Position numbers and translations under genes: made by a program
Part shown: piece after piece, positions 54,515 through 63,904 of the stretch
Numbering within the stretch: position 1 is the first letter of the stretch
How the letters are laid out: the number at the start of each line of letters is the position of its first letter
The notes under the pieces: generated by a model
What the model was told of the DNA's origin: nothing
What the model saw: the letters and a program-made list of their open reading frames with translations, nothing else
Databases searched by the model: none
NCBI GenBank assembly: GCA_965200805.1
Contig: OZ241384.1
Location: 930,001 to 994,000 of the forward strand
DNA: 64,000 bases
Source: MPNP01 sp026709725
GTDB taxonomy: Bacteria; Pseudomonadota; Alphaproteobacteria; Rhodobacterales; Rhodobacteraceae
Direction: 5' to 3'

Positions 54515-55696
54515 TTACGCAGGGTCCCTGCCGCGCAACAGATCAACAGAGGAGGCCAGAGGCAGCGCATCGACTCCTTTCTGCACTGGCACGTCCCGGT
54601 CCGATGCATAAACCGTAATGCGTCTGGCAGCCCCAAGTCCCTCGGCAGCAATATGGAAGCCGCGCGTGACTTTTGGACTGGTCGTGCGCTTGATTTCGAT
54701 TGCCCGGGACACCCCATCGGGCAGTCTGAGGATCAAATCGATCTCGGCCCCGGCAGCAGAGCGATAAAGCCGGCTTCAGTCCCATGCGGTGCAGCGGCAA
54801 TAAGGTTTTCAATGCAAAAGCCCTCCCATGAACCGCCCACCACCGGATGACCCGGAAGCATTTCCATTGTCCCGATACCGGGGAGCGCATGAGCCAGGCC
54901 AGCATCACGAATATAGACCCTGAGTGATTTCACCAACCGCTTGCCAACATTGGCATGCCAGGGCGGCAAACGCCGAACCAGCATGAGATCAGCGAGCAGA
55001 TCAAGATAACGCGCAACACTCTGGCCAGAGATTCCAAGTCCCGCCGCGAACTTCGCTGCGTTTAGCAGACCGCCCTGTTCATGGGCAATCATCGTCCAAA
55101 ACCTCCTCAGCGTTTCCGCCGGGATGTCACATTGCAGACAGGTGCAGAATGAACTCTTCGTGCCAAACCAGACTCACACGATCCGTTTTGGCAAGAAAAC
55201 TGTCAGGAAAGCCGCCACGCAGCCACAGAACCTGCAGATTGTTCTGCCCAACCTCGTCCAAACTGAACGGCGTGAGTTCATGATAGATGACACGCCCTGC
55301 CAGCGATCCGGCACTTTGCTCCAAGAGCGTATTCGAGGCCGATTCCAGAAGCAGAAATTGACCCACCCGATGTCCAGCCCTGCACCGTCGGTCAATCTGT
55401 TCTCGCACGAATCCAAAGAGATCCGGCAATAACTGCCGGCAAGAACTGGACCCCGTCAATCACCACCAATTTTCCGGCCTGCGCATCAAGATAAAGTTCT
55501 GGTTCATCCAGAATCTGACGATCGGACCACCGCTCCATGTCGAGATAAACTGATTCATGGACCTCTGCGATGTCCTGCGCAGGGGTGGTCTTGCCGACCT
55601 GACGCGGCCCAAGAAGGACAGCACCAGCTTCATCGCCAAAGCCTCCTCAAGCCGTTTGTGGTGTTTTCGGTGTTTTCGTGCAATTATATCTTGCAT
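54515..55696 (-). pseudogene. AAA_14/DUF4143 ATPase, broken by several frameshifts
   Basis: Read from 55696 downward, family sequence jumps frames. Pieces: VLLGPRQVGKTTPAQ (Walker A), LVVIDGVQFLP (Walker B, where the usual DEVQ is DGVQ), FLLLESASNTLLEQSAGSLA with GRVIYHELTPF, LRGGFPDSFLAKTD, a winged-helix SGQSVARYLDLLADLMLVRR, and a DUF4143 end with AIEIKRTTSPK. At least three frame changes are needed, near 55630, 55420 and 54735. These ATPases often act in toxin-antitoxin-like or defence settings; this copy cannot make a full protein. An intact relative sits at 59855-61093. Confidence 0.8.
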
Positions 55697-56367
55697 TTAT
55701 ACTGTCTTATGGAAGATTTGCAATGTTCAAATTGCTTCCCCCTGCACCACAATTGCCCCTCCACAAAGCCACCGGACTGTATAACCCATGATCGCATTGC
55801 CGACTCAAAGAACCCGCAGACAGGTAACGAAACCACCAACGGGAGCGGGTCTTATATATCTGGCTTTTATTAACATTCTCTGACAATCACCGGCACATTG
55901 CCCGCATCCGCGATCAAAAACCAGTGAAAGACCCGGTCAATCCCTGAATCCGCCCCCGTATCAGTGCAGGATTCATCGGATCACCGTCAACCCACCGGGT
56001 GAATGTCATGCGACACACAACCGCTCTCTCCTTCACCATCCCATGCGATGGCACCGCCGTCACGCCCAACGGTGACGAGGTGCCGCCTCCGGGGTCCGTC
56101 CGGGAAGACCCCGGGCGGGGCATCTCCCGGGATACCGGTCGCCCGCTGCTACCCTGCGGTGGGCGTGACACTCCTCATGTGCCGGCGCAGGGGGGCGGCA
56201 GGGGCGGGAATTTGGGAACACCGGGCCCAAGCGGCGGATTCGGCGGATTTGGGATAGACCAATTGTTGGACTCCCCGCATGTGTTGTGTATAGACTCGCC
56301 CCATAACATGATCCGCCCGCCGGTCGCGCCTTCCGGGCCGACGGGCCGCCACAGAAGGAGATGCCCA
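55697..56367. other. Gap before the secreted-protein gene
   Basis: About 670 bases. The first half is AT-richer and may carry the promoter of the broken ATPase; the second half is GC-rich with biased open frames on both strands (for example 55914-56171 minus). None has a ribosome site plus motif. No repeat family or RNA was recognised. Confidence 0.45.
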
Positions 56368-57031
56368 ATGCCACGATTGATCCCCCCCCCCCAATGCCAC
56401 AACACTGACCGCCGCCGTGCTGGTGGCAGCGCTGACGGCAGCGCCGGGATGGGCGCAGACCACCGGGACGATTCAGACATGGCTTGGGGTGGGCTTTACC
56501 ATGCCGACAGCGGTAACGATCAACGCCAACCGGGAATGGTTGGTTACCTATTCAGTGGACTTGACGCGAGCGATTGAGAACGCGATTGAACAATGCGAAG
56601 CAAGGCCAGGTGATGACGATGACTGCGAAATAACCCCACCGTACACCATTCAATACGGTGAAATCAGCAATTACACGAATTGCAGCGGAGGCTCGACTGG
56701 GTTGTTTCGATCAACGTTAAATGGAATGAAGGGAAGCAATCCTCTTATTGCATGGCAGCAGACGTTGAGAACGCATCCAAACAGACATTACTGCATGGCG
56801 ATATACTCTTCTAAAAGCGGTGCTTTTTGGTATAACTATCCATTCACCGTTGCCGGATTCAGGACCCCCGCCGATCCCAGCCCGCCCGCGCCCGTATTCC
56901 AGCCACAGGGCTCGGGATGCGGGGCGGAAACGTCATGGAGCTTGATGAGGCAGTGCTTCCAGTGCAAGTACCAGCAGACGGACAGACGTTGGGACGCCGG
57001 CGCCAACCAGTGTGTTTCAGCGTCCAGCTGA
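56368..57031 (+). CDS. Secreted Cys-rich protein, start out of frame across a C11 tract
   Basis: AAGGAG lies seven bases before ATG 56368, which starts MPRLIPPP. With 11 C's the frame then runs into unrelated sequence and stops at about 56579. With 10 C's it would continue as NATTLTAAVLVAALTAAPGW-AQ, a good signal peptide, into a 190-residue mature protein with about nine cysteines (EQCEARPGDDDDCEI, YTNCSG, CFQCKYQ). A GTG at 56417 lies in the coding frame but has no ribosome site. Most likely a secreted protein set OFF in this sequence by one extra C. Family unknown. Confidence 0.65.
56382..56392 (+). repeat. Poly-C tract (11 C) near start of secreted protein gene
   Basis: Eleven consecutive C's, 14 bases into the gene. 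One base fewer puts the ATG in frame with the signal peptide and the mature protein. Confidence 0.85.
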
Positions 57032-57262
57032 CCAGTCATGGCCCAACACGCCCAAGGGCGGCCATGACCGCCCCCTGCCCGTAGGCGCGAAAGGGAGACG
57101 CAAGTTCGTCAGTCGACCAGGCGTGCGTCCGCCGGCCTGAACCTCGGCGTGCACATCAGGTGAATAACTTCGCAGTTCGGCGGGAAATGGCCGGGGTTGA
57201 CGTTGATGCCGCCCGCTGCCAAGGGGATTGTCCCGCTCTCTGTTGAAACCCTGAATCAGGGG

Positions 57263-57326
57263 GGTGCTGCCTCTCCCTGAGCTGTGGGGCCCGGGGTGTC
57301 CTGAAACCCTGAAGGGAAGCAGCACC
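57263..57326 (+). promoter_or_regulatory. Inverted repeat that can mask a ribosome site
   Basis: GGTGCTGC-CTCTCCCT (57263-57278) can pair with AGGGA-A-GCAGCACC (57313-57326), which ends directly at ATG 57327 and contains its AAGGGA ribosome site. Just upstream, CCCTGAATCAGGG can form its own small hairpin. This is a candidate translational control of the AbiEi-like gene. Confidence 0.5.
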
Positions 57327-58113
57327 ATGACACCATCTGTCCCACAGTCGGATGCCGATGCCACGCCCCCGGCGGGATCACCCGCCGCCGCCTCTGCCGA
57401 TCCCGGGAGGCGGTCCGCGCCATTACCGCGTCCTGGCCATTCCAGATTCGCCGGCCGATGGCATTGTGTGCTTGATTGACCAGTTCTGCCACATTGCCTA
57501 CCTGTCAGCCATGCAGCGGTGGAGACTGACGGATCGGATCCCCCATGCACTGATGATATCGCGGCCTGATGAAAAAACCGTCACCGCAATGGCAGCCACC
57601 GCAATGGCCAAAGGCGATGACGGAATTCCCCGGCGGCACCGCCCGGCCCACCGGGAGATGGGGCCCTTCCGACTGAACAACATCGCGCATCCGCCCACTG
57701 TCCGCGGGCGACCTGTCAAACTCCACAGAAGCCGCCACGCTGGTCAATCGGTCAGTGACCGCTCCGGGTTTGCAAGAGCGTCAACAATTGGCCAGACATT
57801 CCTGGATACACTGCGGCGGCCCGCACTCTGCGGAGGGATGAATCACGTTCTCGATGTCTGGGAGGAACACGCCGCTGTCTATCTGGATTCCATCATTACA
57901 ACCGTCGATACCGCTGACCCCATTGTCAAATGCCGAGCAGGCTATATTATCGAGGAGAGGCTTGGCATCAGAGATTCCCGCGTGGCCGTGTGGCAAAACC
58001 TCGCCCGCCGCGGCGGCAGTCGTGTCCTTGATCCGGCCCGTCCGTACGCCCCGATCTGGTCAGATAGATGGATGATATCCCTTAATGTGCACGAAGGAAC
58101 CGACAGTCATTGA
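57327..58113 (+). pseudogene. AbiEi-family antitoxin, N-terminus altered
   Basis: The downstream frame holds the AbiEi C-terminal domain: IVCLIDQFCHIAYLSAMQRW, LTDRIPHALMISRPDEKTVT, RGRPVKLHRSRHAGQSV, and FLDTLRRPALCGGMNHVLDV with WEEHAAVYLD. AbiEi is the DNA-binding antitoxin of type IV AbiE systems. The best start (ATG 57327) reads a Pro/Ala-rich lead in another frame that stops at 57479, so a frameshift near 57420-57470 is needed; no N-terminal winged helix is seen. ATG 57352 in the main frame lacks a ribosome site. It overlaps the toxin gene by 29 bases. Confidence 0.6.
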
Positions 58114-58965
58114 TGTTGCGGCATGGGCAGACAGCAAGTCCAATGATCCAGTCGTGACTCATCATCATCGGGCGACACAAATCACGCTGGCCGCCATTGC
58201 AAAAATGCGCCATGATCATACCCTGTACCTGAAGGGGGGAATCCTTCTCGGACTGGTCTACAACAATCGGCGCATGACGGATGATGTCGATTTCACGGCC
58301 GGTTTTCCACCGGACTCCGACATTGATGTGTAGATCGAGATGGTATTGAATCGGCTTCTTCCGGCATCGGCCGCAGAGCTTGGATACGCTGGGACACAAA
58401 CTCATGTGCACAGGGTCGAGAAGAAGCCAAAGCCACTCTCTGACAGATTCGAAGAAGCCGATTACCCCGCACTGGAAGTCAAAATTGAACATGTTTTGTC
58501 GGGTGGCTCCCGGGGCTCGAAACCACTTAAGGTCGAATCTCATTCAATGAGCCGGATATCACATCGGTCGAAGTTCTCGACATCGGCGGCCTGGAGCTTT
58601 ATGCCTACAGTCTGACAGACGTGATCGCCGAGAAGATCCGCGCCCTTTTGCAGCAGGCGGTCCGGAGCAGGAGAGGAAGAAGGCAGGATGTTTATGACAT
58701 ACATTTTCTGTTGGACAGGTTTGGCTTTGGCGATGAAGAACGTGCCGACATTCTCAATTCACTCCTCAAGAAGTGTTATCCACGCCTGCAACCATCACCC
58801 GACATCGATTCCATCGACGACACGATAATCAAAGAGAAAGCACAGGCTGAATGGGATGACATCCGTCTGGAGACAGGGACTCTGCCGGATTTTGAAGCCT
58901 GTTTTGGAAAAGTGCGGGAATTCTACCGAAAACTTCCATGGCCGACAAAGGTTTCCAGCGATTGA
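58085..58965 (+). pseudogene. AbiEii-family nucleotidyltransferase toxin, stop and frameshift
   Basis: Starts MCTKEPTVIDVAAWADSKSN and has HDHTLYLKGGILLGLVYNNR then RMTDDVDFTA, the nucleotidyltransferase core with the D-x-D pair. A TAG at 58331-58333 interrupts the frame, which continues as IEMVLNRLLP and EVKIEHVLSGGS. A frameshift near 58530 then moves to SFNEPDITSVEVLDIGGLEL, YAYSLTDVIAEKIRALLQQA and RRQDVYDIHFLLDRFGF, ending at 58965. AbiEii inhibits growth by modifying nucleic acids; this copy is inactive. Confidence 0.82.
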
Positions 58966-59256
58966 AAACCATCACCCTGTGCCTGAAGGCCGCTTGGCTG
59001 TCCCTCCACCGGGGTACCTGTCGTCTGCTGCGACCCGGACTCCTACAGGTAAACATGGCTTAGGGCCTGTTGACAACTACCGTGCTGCAATCACCCCGGC
59101 CACCCAGGGCGATTGCATTTGAAATATTTCGACCTGGCTTCTGTTCTCCCGCAGGGCGTCCTCCGGAAAAACAGCACCATGAGACAGAACACTGCAGCAT
59201 GTTTCACGGGGGTCTGTGACCCCCCGTACCGGAATGCCACCCGTCATGACCGGGAC
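58966..59256. other. Gap with a short minus-strand frame of unknown origin
   Basis: The minus strand (59077-59190) reads SVLSHGAVFPEDALRENRSQ then VEIFQMQSPWVAGVIAAR before a stop, which looks coding-like and may be an IS end or gene tail. I cannot name it. Otherwise nothing is seen. Confidence 0.3.
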
Positions 59257-59690
59257 GCAATGCCGATGATGGCTCTGCTCTGCATCATGTGCGGCGGTTG
59301 GACAGGCCGCCGGCATGGCCGCGTCCGTGCAACCGGGGGACATCCTCCTGTGCCGTTTCCTGACACCGGAGCATGGCATTCCGGGCCATGATGCCTTTTC
59401 GCGACTGTTCCGTCATCCTGATCTGGACGGTCTCCAGCGGACCCCGGCTCGCCCGGCCGGGCAGCGGGTCCATGCAACCGGGAGTGGGGGGTCACCACCT
59501 CCGCCAGATGTGCCGACGGTCGTTGGCGGCTGCCGTGCAGCGCACGCCTCTGCATGGATGACCGATGGCAGGACCGTTGCGTCCATGCAGGCCAGACTCG
59601 GGAAAGCCGCCCGGGATGACACGCTCCCGCTCAAGCCCATCCGTTCTGCAGGAGAATTGACGGACACCAGAGAACCGGCAAGGGTTCAAG
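59257..59690 (+). mobile_element. ISAs1-type transposase relic
   Basis: After MPMMALLCIMCGG, a frame change leads to FLTPEHGIPGHDAFSRLFRH then PDLDGLQRT, which matches the N-terminal signature of ISAs1-family transposases (..NGIPSHDTFSRVFR.LDP..). Later comes AHASAWMTDGRTVASMQARL, like the LHLVSAW...R.V.GQ segment around the first catalytic region. The remainder, including most of the DDE core, is missing, and no terminal inverted repeats were found. It lies between the AbiE relics and the intact AAA_14 gene. Confidence 0.55.
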
Positions 59691-59854
59691 TGCGATCGAC
59701 CTGCTGTTCCCGTCCTTTTCTCGCTGCTGGTGTCGCCTGTATAAGTATGGACCGTTGCATCGTGCCTGATATCAGGGGTGAGCAGTTACCTCAAGAGAAC
59801 ACAAAAACGGCTGCCATCGCAAATGGATTTGTGAGACATACAAAGAAGAACCGC

Positions 59855-61093
59855 CTACTTTGCTTCCCAAAGGCTGGAAATCGAAACGGCTGCCAGACGC
59901 TCTCCAAAAGAAACGGCATCGGCACTGTCGTAGAGCACGGCCCCAAACGCAAACCGATCACCGCACGCCCCGGCAAGTGTTCGGAGACCCTTGAAGTCGG
60001 TCGAACGGACAGTTGCGGAGGCCTTGACCTCCAGACCGACGATCATGCCATCATTGCGTTCAAGGACAATATCGACTTCATGCTTTTCCTGGTCACGAAA
60101 ATGATAAGCCTGCAACCACATGTCCGATCCAGTCATGAGTTTGAGCACTTCTGAAAAAACAAAAGTCTCCAGAAGCGGGCCAAGCAGGTTGCGGTTCTGC
60201 CGCACACGCTTGAGAGTGATCCCGCGGAGCGCGGCAAGCAGCGCAGTATCCAGAAAATGGAGTTTCGCCGTCCTGGTGATGCGCTTGATTGAATTCGAAT
60301 ACCAGGGTTGCAGTGTCATGATGATGAAGAGCTGCTCAAGCAGTCCGACATAACGCTGGCTTGTCTTGTGACTTACGTTGATACTTGATCCAAACCGGGA
60401 ATAGTTGACCAGCTGGCCGGAATGTTCAGCGAGAAACCGGACGAATTTCGACAGGTCAGTGAGTTGCTCGACAACGGCGATATCCCTCAGATCACTGTTG
60501 AGAACCGAAGTCAGATAGGATCGTGCCCAATCCTGCCGACGGCGTTCGTTCCCACGTGCCATGGCCTCCGGGAACCCTCCCTGCAGGACCACTTCCATCA
60601 GATCTTCGCCAACTACGGCATTCTTTACGGATTGAAACTGACCTTCAAACAGCCTCTCCAGAAATTTCGGCTCCACCGTCTCAATTTCTGCACGTGCAAG
60701 CGGTAGCATTCTCAATATTTCGATTCGCCCGGCAAGACTGTCCGCAATCTTGGGCAAGGTCATGACATTGGCTGACCCTGTGAGAAGAAATCGTCCGGGT
60801 CGATAGTCTTCATCGACAGACTTCTTGATCGCCAGAAGAAGTTCCGGTGCCCGTTGAACCTCGTCAATCGTAGCGATGTCAATCTCCCGAATAAACCCGG
60901 CGGGATCAGCGGTAGCGGCGTCCAGAACCGTCTGATCATCCATTGTGATATACGTTCGTTCATTCCTGCCAAGGTATTGTACAAGTGTCGTCTTCCCGGA
61001 ACGTCGCGGACCGACGATCAGAACAACCGGTGTATCGGACAAGGCTTCCCGTACACGCATATTGAGGAATCGCTTGTACATCGTCTTTCTCAA
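59855..61093 (-). CDS. AAA_14/DUF4143 ATPase, intact
   Basis: A 412-residue protein with Walker A GPRRSGKTT (residues 28-36), Walker B ATIDEVQRAPEL, the sensor stretch RFLLTGSANVMTLPKIADSL and GRIEILRMLPL, a winged helix INVSHKTSQRYVGLLEQLF, and a C-terminal DUF4143 nuclease-like domain with EVDIVLER and GLEVKAS. This is the complete family layout. Function is poorly known; such genes are common in accessory DNA and may act in stress or defence. Three 15-bp direct repeats lie just upstream of the start. Confidence 0.88.
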   Translation of the reverse strand: MRKTMYKRFLNMRVREALSDTPVVLIVGPRRSGKTTLVQYLGRNERTYITMDDQTVLDAATADPAGFIREIDIATIDEVQRAPELLLAIKKSVDEDYRPGRFLLTGSANVMTLPKIADSLAGRIEILRMLPLARAEIETVEPKFLERLFEGQFQSVKNAVVGEDLMEVVLQGGFPEAMARGNERRRQDWARSYLTSVLNSDLRDIAVVEQLTDLSKFVRFLAEHSGQLVNYSRFGSSINVSHKTSQRYVGLLEQLFIIMTLQPWYSNSIKRITRTAKLHFLDTALLAALRGITLKRVRQNRNLLGPLLETFVFSEVLKLMTGSDMWLQAYHFRDQEKHEVDIVLERNDGMIVGLEVKASATVRSTDFKGLRTLAGACGDRFAFGAVLYDSADAVSFGERLAAVSISSLWEAK

Positions 61094-61117
61094 TTCACTC
61101 TCAGATTGAATGAGGAT

Positions 61118-61176
61118 TTGTTAATTGGAACTCACTATCCTGTCAATTGGAAGTGTGACATTTGTTGATTGGAAGT
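61118..61176. promoter_or_regulatory. Three 15-bp direct repeats, 22-bp spacing
   Basis: TTGTTAATTGGAACT (61118), CTGTCAATTGGAAGT (61140) and TTGTTGATTGGAAGT (61162) lie exactly 22 bp apart, about two helical turns, in an AT-rich stretch 25 bp upstream of the AAA_14 start. They look like an operator array for a protein that binds one face of the DNA. Confidence 0.75.
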
Positions 61177-61511
61177 ATTGTATTCGGAATCCGGGAATCG
61201 CACAGGGGATCAGTAACGGAGTCAGGAGCTCGCATGCACAGAAGGGCATGACCGGATCTGAAGGGGTTGGATCTCGGACATGAAGCGCGGGGTTGCCCGA
61301 TATCGCGTGGCTGCCTCATGACAGGCGACCCATTGAGTGATGTCAACCAGCGGTGAGGTTGGGAAAGGCCGGGGAATGAAAGGTCTTTCCGATTTCTCCG
61401 AATTGATTTACTTATATCAAATGACTAGGATGGAAGGGCGTCTGTCTCATGCATTGGAAACTCTGCATGCCGGGGATGGCGCGGAGATATCGAGATGTTG
61501 TCGAGGAAGTT
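61177..61511. other. Gap upstream of ialB-like gene
   Basis: About 330 bases without a gene that I can support. Two short open frames exist but lack motifs. It should hold the promoter of the 61512 gene. Confidence 0.4.
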
Positions 61512-62051
61512 ATGGTCGAATTGCAGCGAATCCTGAAATTTGCCGCACTTCTGGTTTTTTTCGCCATGCCTGCCAGTGGCCAGGATGGTCTTGTCGGGCT
61601 GCAACAGGTTGGAGACTGGATCGTCTACAAGAAAAATGGAGAGCCGGTCCAGTGCGGCATCATGGCAATCCCGGCATCAATGAACTTCAGCCGGAACGGC
61701 AAGCCGGTCAAGGCCAATCGTGGAGCGACCCGAGTCGTTATCCTGTATTTGATGAATGAAACAGGTCAGGCAATGCTGGCCTATGAATCGGGATTTCCTA
61801 TCAAGCAGGATACCACGGCTACCCTTGAAGTTGGCGGGAGTTCATTCAACCTCTATCTTGACCCATCTGGTGAGAGTCGGAGCTGGGCCTGGCCAACACG
61901 CAGTGATGAAGCCCGTATCATTGAACAGATGCGCAAGGGCAATGAAGCCATTATTACGTCAGTCTCCGAACGCGGAACGAGGGTGCGGGATGTGTACTCA
62001 CTCCGTGGTGTGACTGCCGGCTTGAATGCTGCAAGGGATGAGTGCAGCTGA
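61512..62051 (+). CDS. Invasion-associated locus B (IalB)-like protein
   Basis: A 179-residue secreted protein. Signal peptide MVELQRILKFAALLVFFAMPASG is followed by GDWIVYKKNGEPVQCGIMAI and a beta-rich body with GFPIKQDTTATLEVGGSSF, ending in a Cys (RDECS) that probably pairs with the Cys of VQCGIM. This is the IalB family of Alphaproteobacteria; in Bartonella a member affects erythrocyte invasion, but homologues in free-living species have unknown roles. Start 61512 with AGGAAG is preferred over 61449. Confidence 0.82.
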   Translation: MVELQRILKFAALLVFFAMPASGQDGLVGLQQVGDWIVYKKNGEPVQCGIMAIPASMNFSRNGKPVKANRGATRVVILYLMNETGQAMLAYESGFPIKQDTTATLEVGGSSFNLYLDPSGESRSWAWPTRSDEARIIEQMRKGNEAIITSVSERGTRVRDVYSLRGVTAGLNAARDECS

Positions 62052-62171
62052 GTGAATGACACGCCAGGATATCCGATAGGCAACTTGCACATTCATTGAC
62101 GAGGGGCCGGGTCGGATACGGGATTTTCACTCGGATGATGGCTGGAGAGAGCTGGCCACAGCTGAGTCCTC

Positions 62172-63332
62172 ATGGGCAACTCCCGGAATATGGCGATATG
62201 TGAGATGCAACAGCTCAAGACACGGACAAACTTGATTGGGTTGACCCGGGAGCAATTGGCCGAACGCCTTGCTGAAATCGGAACACCGTCCGACAAGATC
62301 AGGATGAGAGTCGACCAGATCTGGACCTGGATTTATGTGCGCGGAGCCCGTCGTTTTGCGGATATGACCAATCTGGCCAAAACCTATCGTGTGCAACTTG
62401 ATCAGACCTGTCGTCTTGAGGTCCCGCAGTGCATCCAAAAGGAGATCAGCGGAGACGGGACACGGAAATATCTCTTTCGGTTGAACGGCGGTCATGAAGT
62501 TGAGACGGTCTACATTCCCGAACCCGATCGAGGGACTGTCTGTCTGTCATCACAAGTGGGCTGCACACTCAACTGCAGCTTTTGTCATACGGGGACCCAG
62601 GCATTTGTTCGCAATCTTGTCCCCGAGGAAATCGTCGGCCAGTTCATGGCAGTTCGTGATGATCTTGGGGAGTGGCCCCTGCCGGGTCGGAATCCGAAAT
62701 CAGAGCAACGCCTGGCATCCAATATTGTCCTGATGGGTATGGGTGAGCCCCTCTACAATTTCGACAATGTCCGCGATGCCATGCAGATCGCCATGGATGG
62801 CAAGGGAATCAGCCTTTCCCGTCGACGGATTACGCTCTCGACGGCTGGCGTTGTACCCGGCATCCACCGAACTGGAGAAGAGATCGGTTGCCGACTGGCA
62901 ATCTCATTGCATGGCACGACTGATGAGATCCGCAGCAAACTTGTTCCAATCAATCGTAAATGGGGGCTTGATGAACTCCTGGATGCCTTGCGGAATTATC
63001 CCCGACTCTCCAATGCTGACCGGATCACATTTGAATATGCCATGATCCGGGATATCAATGATTCCGACCAGGATGCCCATCGTCTTGTCAATCTGCTCAG
63101 GAATATTCCCGCCAAAGTCAATTTGATTCCATTTAATCGTTGGCCGGGCACTCAATTTGAACGTTCAAGTCCTGAACGAATCCGGAAATTTGCCGGCATT
63201 GTCTTCAAAGCAGGCTATCCATCACCTGTACGGACACCACGGGGGGAAGACATTATGGCAGCTTGCGGGCAGCTCAAGTCCACAAGCCAGCGTCAACGCC
63301 TGCGATCAGGCAAAGTGGCTGTTGCATCATGA
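62172..63332 (+). CDS. rlmN: 23S rRNA/tRNA adenine-C2 methyltransferase RlmN
   Basis: A radical SAM methylase that makes m2A2503 in 23S rRNA and m2A37 in some tRNAs. The 386-residue protein has the 4Fe-4S cluster motif CTLNCSFC (Cys131, Cys135, Cys138), GMGEPLYNFDNV, SLHGTTDEIRSKLVPINR and the catalytic Cys in the tail (EDIMAACGQL). The start may be a few codons later. Its last 40 bases overlap the convergent CAP-domain gene. Confidence 0.95.
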   Translation: MGNSRNMAICEMQQLKTRTNLIGLTREQLAERLAEIGTPSDKIRMRVDQIWTWIYVRGARRFADMTNLAKTYRVQLDQTCRLEVPQCIQKEISGDGTRKYLFRLNGGHEVETVYIPEPDRGTVCLSSQVGCTLNCSFCHTGTQAFVRNLVPEEIVGQFMAVRDDLGEWPLPGRNPKSEQRLASNIVLMGMGEPLYNFDNVRDAMQIAMDGKGISLSRRRITLSTAGVVPGIHRTGEEIGCRLAISLHGTTDEIRSKLVPINRKWGLDELLDALRNYPRLSNADRITFEYAMIRDINDSDQDAHRLVNLLRNIPAKVNLIPFNRWPGTQFERSSPERIRKFAGIVFKAGYPSPVRTPRGEDIMAACGQLKSTSQRQRLRSGKVAVAS

Positions 63333-63904
63333 ATGTTCTCGTGTCGTCCGGTGATAAAAACCCACCAGGTACGACCCTCCTCGTTCTGGAACCACCCCAC
63401 TCCCAATTCTTCAGCAGAAGAACTCAGAATATTGTTGCGAGCACGATCATCACGGAGCATTCCGTGAACGATGACAAGGGGAGGATCAAAAGCCTGCACG
63501 ATATTTTCACCCAGAACCGTTCCGTCGTAGCCCGCGTAGGCTGCCCTCAATGCCGGTGAGGTCCCGGTCGCCCCAAAATTCCAGGTCTTGAACTGTTCAC
63601 TGAGGTCCTTGGCATGGGCAAAGGCGACATAATTCAGGCGAGGATCAAACGACAGGAGTTCAAGATCAGCCAGTTGGCGGGCCGCGTTGATCATATCACG
63701 GACTTTGGTGCCGAGCAGCCGACTTTCCTCGGCCCCAATCCAGTATATTGCCGGAATCAGTTCCTGAACCTCATCCTCGACATCGGCCCCGCTCAACGCC
63801 GATTGTGCCTGCAAGGTAGACCCCTGCACGAGCAGGACGATGAATGCAGCAAGAATCGGATTGGCAACACACCATGGTCGGGGTTCTGGAAACAGGAATA
63901 TCAT
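63293..63904 (-). CDS. Secreted CAP-domain (SCP/PR1-like) protein
   Basis: A 203-residue protein with an N-terminal signal region (IFLFPEPRPWCVANPILAAF...LQAQ) and a CAP domain: INAARQLADLELLSFDPRLN, YVAFAHAKDLSEQ, TVLGENIVQAFDPP and a late GVGWFQNEEGRTWWVFI. The family is found outside the cytoplasm; bacterial roles are mostly unknown. It overlaps rlmN by 40 bases tail to tail. Start uncertain. Confidence 0.82.
   Translation of the reverse strand: MIFLFPEPRPWCVANPILAAFIVLLVQGSTLQAQSALSGADVEDEVQELIPAIYWIGAEESRLLGTKVRDMINAARQLADLELLSFDPRLNYVAFAHAKDLSEQFKTWNFGATGTSPALRAAYAGYDGTVLGENIVQAFDPPLVIVHGMLRDDRARNNILSSSAEELGVGWFQNEEGRTWWVFITGRHENIHDATATLPDRRR

Noticed and set aside
55999..56577. 192-codon frame through the poly-C tract
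   Set aside because: Its second half is the wrong-frame reading of the secreted protein gene; the first half has no motif.
59315..60154. 279-codon plus-strand frame over the transposase relic and the ATPase gene
   Set aside because: Only the first third is transposase-like; the rest is antisense to the intact ATPase.
61118..61176. CRISPR array or plasmid origin iterons
   Set aside because: Only three units, spacers of seven bp, no cas or rep gene; an operator array is the simpler reading.
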